Assembly: GCA_002794775.1 (NCBI GenBank)
Contig: NBAY01000193.1
Span: 1 to 13,082 of the forward strand
Origin: Porodaedalea pini
Lineage: Eukaryota; Basidiomycota; Agaricomycetes; Hymenochaetales; Hymenochaetaceae
Direction of reading: 5' to 3'
Length of the DNA stretch: 13,082 bases
Shown: in pieces, positions 8,245 through 13,082 of the stretch
Position numbering within the stretch: position 1 is the first letter of the stretch
Layout of the letters: the number at the start of each line of letters is the position of its first letter
Translations under genes and position numbers: made by a program
The notes under the pieces: model-generated
Database searches by the model: none
Seen by the model: only the letters and a program-made list of their open reading frames with translations
What the model was told of the DNA's origin: nothing

Positions 8245-8967
8245 ATGGCTGATGCCTAAGTGCAAATCAAGCACTATAGCAGGAAGACCACCGAGCAGTG
8301 ATATAGTAAACTAGCAGGCAAGGAGCTGGTAAGAGAATATAGAGAATTTAACCCAGATGAACTTGAAGTCTAGCTTGTCACCCTGCTGGGCTATGTGGCA
8401 ATGCTGCATGAACAGGTAAGACAACTTTAGAGCTCACAAAACAGATTTGCAGTAGTCGCCAAGACCAACTGTGATGACTTTCTTAAGCTCAACAATGTCT
8501 ATGTATATCACGGTGATACCACATGAGTCATCAAGCTGTAATGCTTGATTGCTAAAGTCCATAACATTTCAAAGGGAAGGGAGGAGGACTGGCTTCACTA
8601 CATACAGCATGCTACAATGCAAATTAAGGGAACTTTGGAGATGTTGAAAAGAAAAATTAACAATACTATGTTCACTTGTGCTATGCTTGCACAAAAGTAA
8701 CAGTTCTATACAATCTTGATAGATGACTGAGAGATTCACAAGGATAGGAATTCATACGTAAACCTGAGCTCCCTGCCAGACAAAACTTTAAAACATCTTT
8801 GGAAATGCATGGTAGATGAGGCTGCAACAAAGTTACCAAGCTATGGAGAGGACCTAAAAACACTGCTCTATTATATGACAACCGATTTCACAAATCTTGA
8901 AGTTGACACTGCTGTGGTACCTGTGGACCTGCTGCCTACAACTGCCATGCCTCAGCAGGCTCAATGA
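8245..8967 (+). pseudogene. Unrecognised 241-codon frame with eight stops, no indel
   Basis: From ATG 8245 a single frame reaches the TGA at 8965-8967 (exactly 241 codons) and is then followed by AT-rich sequence. Internal stops are TAA 8257, TGA 8299, TAG 8371, TAG 8428, TGA 8524, TAA 8539, TAA 8698 and TGA 8728, all one C-to-T step from Gln or Arg. Between them the translation is coherent: a basic start (QIKHYSRKTTEQ), an acidic LVREYREFNPDELEV segment, a Gln-rich helix, GREEDWLHYIQHA, and a C-terminal part rich in Leu, Asp and Thr ending QQAQ. An apparent GTAAG...CAG intron at 8416-8452 does not preserve frame, whereas reading through does. I cannot name the family, and no catalytic motif is evident. 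The gene starts just after the motif cluster. Confidence 0.6.
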
Positions 8968-9178
8968 TAATTTATTCCTCTTCTTCGTTTTATGACTTTG
9001 CTTTTATTCTTTATACAATTTGCTTCATCTTATATAGTCTGCTTGTAATAGTGATTGAATAGTGAACAAATGACAATTTAGAGCTTATTTATAAATCTAC
9101 ATATCCCTAGCAGTCCTAGCCAATTCATCTGAGCATATTGTCAGAGGATTTCACTTGAGAATTGAGAGTAGCTATGCA
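8968..9178. other. AT-rich spacer between two converging pseudogenes
   Basis: No gene is seen. It is T-rich (TTTATTCC, TTTTATTC) and could hold the 3' ends of both flanking genes. No mariner terminal repeat could be identified with confidence. Confidence 0.4.
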
Positions 9179-10795
9179 TCAGGGCCAGCAGACATACCTG
9201 CAATGTTGGTAGAAGGCTTGACAGTCATTTGTGCTAATCAACATAATCTCTCTGTAAAGCTGTGCATACACTATAACATCTCCTCCTTCTTCTGGCAGGG
9301 CAAGTTGTTAAAGTCAAGTTTTGAGTAGCGAGAAGGCCAATTTGATTGGATTGAAATCTGAAGAGTACACAAGAAGAAATTCAAGCTTCATGCCACTAGA
9401 CATGTAATTACAGAATGCATCAGTGCATTAGGATCCCAAGTGTGTACACTCCATCCTCTTTTATTTTATTGTCTTCATCCTTACCAATGTCCCTTCCCCC
9501 CTCTCCTTTTACTTCACTCAGTCACTCCCTTTGTTGATGTCACCTGACTTAGCAATTATGTGACCCTTGCATGTAATTACAGGTGACATCATCCACTCAT
9601 TAGTAATGATATTCTGCAATGTTCTATTACATTCTATTTCCTAGGAATATCATCCTCCTTATAGTAGTCAGATCACACAGCCATTGAGTATATAGGTAGC
9701 ACGTTTGCCTATATTGTCCCTCACCTTGATATTCATTTAATCTACTCTGCTTACTCTTGACATCATTGTCTGCAATGCTCATGTATTCAACTCCTCCCCT
9801 CTTCACTATGTGTCCATGGATCGCTGATCCTCATGTTGCTCTGCTTCTATCCATGTCATTTGTGAGTGTGATAGTTAAGTAATTATTGAGTACATAGTCA
9901 TACTCTAACACAGTGCTGGAGCAATGCACAGAAGAAAAAAGCACTGCATCTAGATTTGATCAACTCACAAACTTTATTCAACTTGTGAATAGTACAGTTG
10001 TCCATGACAATGACTGAGTTTGGTCCTGGAAAAGGTTTCATATGATTGAGGAGATGTGCAATGAAAGTGGTAAAGGATTTTGTATTGAATGAGCCTTCCA
10101 AGATGATGCAGTCGAGCATTCTATCAAGAGAGATTACTGGAAGGATTGAACACCTGAAGGAAGTTTGACATATGACACCCTGAGGTATAATGGGACTATG
10201 CATATCTCTTTCCCCTGGCAAAAAACTGTTTGCAGCTAGCTTAATGCCTGCATAAAGCCTATACCTTTTTTCTCAAGAAAGTGTGATAGTTGCAAGTACT
10301 TTCATCAATGAACACAAGCTGTTCAGCTTTGTATTTCTCACTGATTTTGAGACAATATTGTATTTGTGCAGTCTCACTGTGTTTGCATGCCTTCTTTGAA
10401 ATCTTCAACCAGATTGGATTTAGGCTTGACTAGTTGAAAATAAAAGACCATACCCTTTTCATAGTGAATCCAGCCTGTTCCAATGTCCTCCATATTGTAG
10501 AGTCTGAAACATATTTACCAGAAGATGCACCAAGCTTCTGCCTCAGCTTATTAAGGAATAGGTCCTTGCATTGATCAATTGCACCAAGGAGATACTGGTG
10601 ACAAATGAAATCCTGATGAGCAATGTCTATCAGTGCTGGCACACTACACCTCACTTGTACATCTAGATAGTCTAATAGCCTTGGCCAGCCAGTCTTCTTT
10701 CCATCTCTCTTGATATCCTCAGTAGTCTCTCAGTCTTTTATGATCTAATAGATTATTTGATAATTGACATCTATCAATGCAGAAAGATGGTCCAT
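9179..10795 (-). pseudogene. Tc1/mariner DD34E transposase, five exons, inactivated
   Basis: Exons on the minus strand: 10795-10655 (HTH-type N terminus, two stops), 10594-10454, 10402-10206, 10153-9950 and 9395-9179; together 300 codons. Introns are 60, 51, 52 and about 70 bp, the last one excluding the inserted LTR. Introns 1 and 2 have GT-AG ends. The donors of introns 3 and 4 read AT. Diagnostic motifs are DLFLNKLRQKL...STIWRTLEQAGFTMKR, EQLVFIDEST (first Asp), FFARGKR, LEGSFNTKSF, NSVIVMDNCTIHK (second Asp) and, 34 residues later, SSDFNPIK, where the family has Glu in the NPIE motif. The enzyme would cut and paste DNA at TA sites. The Lys, about six stops, two lost donors and a nested LTR mean it is dead. 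It could once have mobilised TA-flanked elements like those nearby, but no matching ends were found here. Confidence 0.93.
9426..9910 (-). mobile_element. Solo LTR 3, heavily decayed, target duplication CAGTG
   Basis: It has the orientation of LTR 2 and aligns along its whole length, but is 485 bp. It is flanked by CAGTG at 9421-9425 and 9911-9915. The right end keeps TCTAACA; the left end reads CATTAGG instead of TGTTAGG. Only about 2 CpGs remain against about 29 in the other two copies, with TpG or CpA in their place. It lies within the fourth intron of the mariner transposase, whose coding sequence resumes at 9395. Confidence 0.88.
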
Positions 10796-11136
10796 GGTGA
10801 ACTCATTAGATTAGTGTAGCTTGAAGAGAATGGATCATGCATTGTTCGAGAGGACCTTGCTATGTGTCATCATAGTGGGAGAGGAGGGTATTTTCATGGT
10901 GAATATGTTCATGTGCTAACCTCTAATCTGCATATACTACTGACCATTGTAGCACACCAACCTCTCTTCAGCAAATCCATCTGCTCTTCTGTCTAGACTG
11001 TGGGTGACAATAGTTATGCCTTACTCTTGACCAAGAAGAGGCTGCCAGCTATTACTGTTCTGGATCTGAAAGGATGTCTTTGAGTCTGTTTGTATGAATA
11101 TACACTTGTATATCTACTAGAGGTCCTGCATGGCAG
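10796..11136. other. Unassigned 340-bp stretch
   Basis: It lies between the start of the transposase and the truncated element copy. It should contain the mariner 5' leader and one terminal repeat, but I could not find a partner sequence on the other side. AGGACCTTGCTATGTG near 10850 is only loosely similar to the complement of 9096-9120. No coding pattern seen. Confidence 0.35.
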
Positions 11137-11848
11137 ATATACTCACCTGGTATGCCAGTGAGATATCTGCAGCCATCTCTTCTTGAGATGGAGTAGTACT
11201 TATGAAGCAACACATTATTCCCAACTTCTATACTTCAGATGTGCAGATGGTACATGGTACTATGGCACACAGGTCAAAAATAAATCACCACTACAGTGTT
11301 GAATCAAGGCAGAGGGGCTTCTAAATAACCTAGGCTATAGTAGATAGGATTTTCTATATAATGCAAGAAGTTTTGTATTTTTACCTGTTAAATTGGCAGA
11401 GCTGTATAAAATAGACTGTCTAAACCTAGGTGAGAGCAGGTGTCTGAAGAACAGAAACATCCTCATTACACTATGAATAGTGCATAGAATGACACCAAAC
11501 TTATGCACAGGATTGCCATACATGTGAATCTAATTTATAGGTGGAGAAAAAAAATAATAGGATGAGAGGAAAGGGGTATGATTTTTGCATATAGTGAGAG
11601 TGAGATATTGAAACAGGGCTGGTCAACATTGTTTGACTTATTCTAACAAACAAGTTCATCTAACCTCAGATATTTTTACAAATTTGGATTTGGATGAGCA
11701 AGTATGTTTTTTTGAGTGCTTAATAAATATGTATTATGAGGAATTGACACAGTAAATCATCATTTACTCGAATTTCTATAGTTATGCTGCAAGACATATC
11801 AAAACTACATGAATTCAATGTGTGACAATACTTCTTAAAAGAGCAGTA
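11137..11848 (+). mobile_element. Truncated second copy of the long-TIR element (3' end)
   Basis: 11137 to about 11645 matches the reverse complement of 513-1, and 11331-11848 matches 2185-2702. It therefore holds the last codons of the cargo gene (frame from about 11143 to TGA 11203-11205, with one extra TAG), its 3' untranslated part and one complete terminal repeat ending GAGCAG then TA. The 5' part of the element is missing. Relative to the first copy, many CpGs have become TpG or CpA, so it is the older copy. Confidence 0.88.
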
Positions 11849-11914
11849 AGATAGTTAGCAAACATACTACATATAAATCTTGGAGATAAATACCTTTATA
11901 ACTGATGTAAGAAC

Positions 11915-12483
11915 CTAAAAGGCCCCCTCATCATTATCATCATTGCTATCTACGTCATCAACCTGAAGGGCCTCTGCATCATTATTGTCAGCTTCCAACC
12001 CTATATTATCCTGGTAGTTCATAGAGCTTTCAGATGCTCCTTTTGCTGTACCAATCAATTCAAGCAGCTGAGAGTAAAGAATAACTATTATAGAAATATA
12101 TGATAAGAGAAGATTTGAGAGATAACATACTTTCATAGCTGCGAGATGGGCAGTATAAGACATGCATCATATGCAACTTTAGAAGCTGTGAATTGTATGC
12201 TATCTTCGTTCATTCTAGCCTCAATGTAGTCTAGCATGGTGTTATTATTTGTCACATTATCACTGTTGATTTTGATGAGCTATAAATTATGTTGTTAATT
12301 TATATATTGAGAATGTGTCTCATATATATCACTATATGAAATATAATATACCTTTTCTTTCAGTTCATAGCATCCAAGTGTCTTCCAAACAATGTCTGCC
12401 ATATTCTCTCTACTATGTGGGCCAATGATTTCTTTACTGCCCTTTTCAGAAGTATTGTCACATGTGATTTCACTGATTTTCAT
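11915..12483 (-). pseudogene. Small three-exon gene with one frameshift, family unknown
   Basis: Exon 1 is 12483-12352 (44 codons). Intron 1 is 12351-12280 (GTATAT to TTATAG). Exon 2 is 12279-12131. Intron 2 is 12130-12068 (GTATGT to CTCTCAG). Exon 3 is 12067-11915, ending in TAG. Splice sites are canonical. Exon 2 is one base short: its first part reads DYIEARMNEDSIQFTASK, and its last part must be read in another frame (SYTAHLAAMK) to join exon 3 (LLELIGTAKGASESS). The C terminus is Asp/Asn-rich. Upstream of the ATG the same frame continues to about 12540 as plausible coding with two TGA codons, so the real start may lie further 5'. Exon 1 contains 29 bp identical to the end of the long-TIR element. 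No known domain is recognised. Confidence 0.55.
12434..12462 (-). repeat. 29-bp exact match to the outer end of the long-TIR element
   Basis: The reverse complement of this stretch is identical to 2675-2703, the outermost 29 bp of the right terminal repeat including the TA. It codes CDNTSEKGSK in exon 1 of the minus-strand gene. Identity ends abruptly at the TA side and fades on the other side. Confidence 0.85.
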
Positions 12484-12864
12484 GCCACAAGAGCCTCAAA
12501 ACACAAACATTTTCATATCTCAACCAAAAGTTGACCGTTTTGCATCATCTAAGTTGCCAAATTCATTTTTTTATCTCATCTTTCATATTTCAACAAGAGT
12601 GATAAGAAATAGTTAAAATTTGAGTCCAAAACAGTGAAAATGCTGTTTTTCAACCCATTTCCCCTGTTCATTTTTTCCTGCACTCAGATTTCACTGTACA
12701 GTGCTCCAGACCAGCCCAGAATTCCGATATTAGTCTATTATGAATTTACAGACTTATTTTGAGATGTATTGTGAGGTAGATGTGCTGAATTAGTACATGC
12801 CTAAAACACACAAATCTCCTCTGTTTCTGCAAGCCCCCAGCCTCCAGGAAAAATTCTTCTCAAC
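12484..12864. other. Region without assigned gene; CACTGTACAGTG palindrome at 12692-12703
   Basis: About 12484-12547 may be a 5' continuation of the minus-strand gene. The rest has no coding pattern I can support. The 12-bp perfect palindrome at 12692-12703 has TA at its centre and looks like two Tc1/mariner-like ends (CAGTG...) facing away from a shared TA, but neither partner end was found. Confidence 0.35.
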
Positions 12865-13082
12865 TAATTTCATACATGTAAATTCATTCAAAGTGTATTG
12901 GAAGAGATTTGAGCAGCATCCAGAGATCTAGCATCAACCAGTGAGCTGAATTGAGTACCAGATTCTGACTGCATGCACTATTCTTGTGAACATATCCCTG
13001 ATTCATGAAGCAAGCCTGTATCCATGGATGCTGCTCAAATCTCTTCCAATACACTTTGAATGAATTTACATGTATGAAATTA
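12865..13082. repeat. Inverted repeat with 58-bp arms, cut by the window end
   Basis: 12865-12922 and 13025-13082 are perfect or near-perfect reverse complements around a 102-bp spacer. The right arm ends exactly at the last base of the window, so the arms may be longer. It has no coding content and no clear similarity to the other foldback. It is probably another small foldback or MITE-type element. Confidence 0.85.

Noticed and set aside
8416..8452. GTAAG...GCAG intron in the 8245-8967 gene
   Set aside because: Splicing it would break the frame that is otherwise continuous. Reading through costs only one TAG, consistent with the other stops.
8245..8967. Reassigned stop codons (alternative nuclear code)
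   Set aside because: All three stops would need reassignment, frames in the same window also end at normal stops, and the heptad repeat shows the stops to be recent changes from CAG and TGG.
12865..13082. CRISPR array or rho-independent terminator
   Set aside because: A single inverted pair with a 102-bp spacer in a eukaryotic context; there are no regularly spaced direct repeats.

Overview
The window looks like a transposon-dense piece of a filamentous fungal genome, most likely a basidiomycete. The grounds are short (about 38-81 bp) GT-AG introns, a fungal-type DD34E Tc1/mariner transposase with several introns, solo LTRs with 5-bp target duplications, and CpG depletion of the older copies. 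All positions, phases and counts were worked out by hand from the sequence; no database was consulted, so the taxonomic guess is inference. No tRNA, rRNA or CRISPR array was seen, and no intact conventional gene was found.

Layout. (1) 1-2702: a mobile element with very long terminal inverted repeats (519 bp to the shared GCAG terminus plus flanking TA on the right; the left copy runs off the window). It carries one minus-strand reading frame of 543 codons with no indel but ten in-frame stops; the product is unrecognised. (2) 2704-4889: a minus-strand gene of unknown function, broken three times. The element of (1) cuts its third exon, an 849-bp foldback element flanked by TA cuts the same exon, and a solo LTR sits in its first intron. 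Its frame resumes exactly across the foldback insertion. (3) 5179-6858: a divergently transcribed plus-strand gene of three exons (346 codons after subtracting a 17-bp duplication and an LTR). (4) About 7011-8190: no convincing gene, but a cluster of some two dozen degenerate TTCGAGCA-like motifs. (5) 8245-8967: a plus-strand frame of 241 codons with eight stops and no indel. (6) 9179-10795: a five-exon Tc1/mariner DD34E transposase pseudogene on the minus strand, with a third solo LTR in its fourth intron. (7) 11137-11848: a truncated second copy of the 3' end of the element in (1). (8) 11915-12483: a small three-exon minus-strand gene whose first exon contains a 29-bp exact match to the end of the element in (1). 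(9) 12865-13082: an inverted repeat running to the window edge.

Common theme. At least five reading frames keep their phase over hundreds of codons yet are riddled with stops at Gln, Arg or Trp positions. A 21-bp heptad repeat at 5573-5656 contains its own control: CAG units beside TAG/TAA units and TGG beside TGA. In the transposase, two splice donors read AT instead of GT and the third catalytic Glu is Lys. All of these are C-to-T or G-to-A changes, so the region has the look of a RIP-like or methylation-driven mutation process acting on both strands. The three LTRs give a relative clock: two keep about 29 CpGs each, the third keeps 2.

The genes in (1), (2), (3), (5) and (8) are not assigned to any family here. 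The strongest candidates for something undescribed are the long-TIR element with its 542-residue cargo protein and the related foldback element that shares its terminal sequence.
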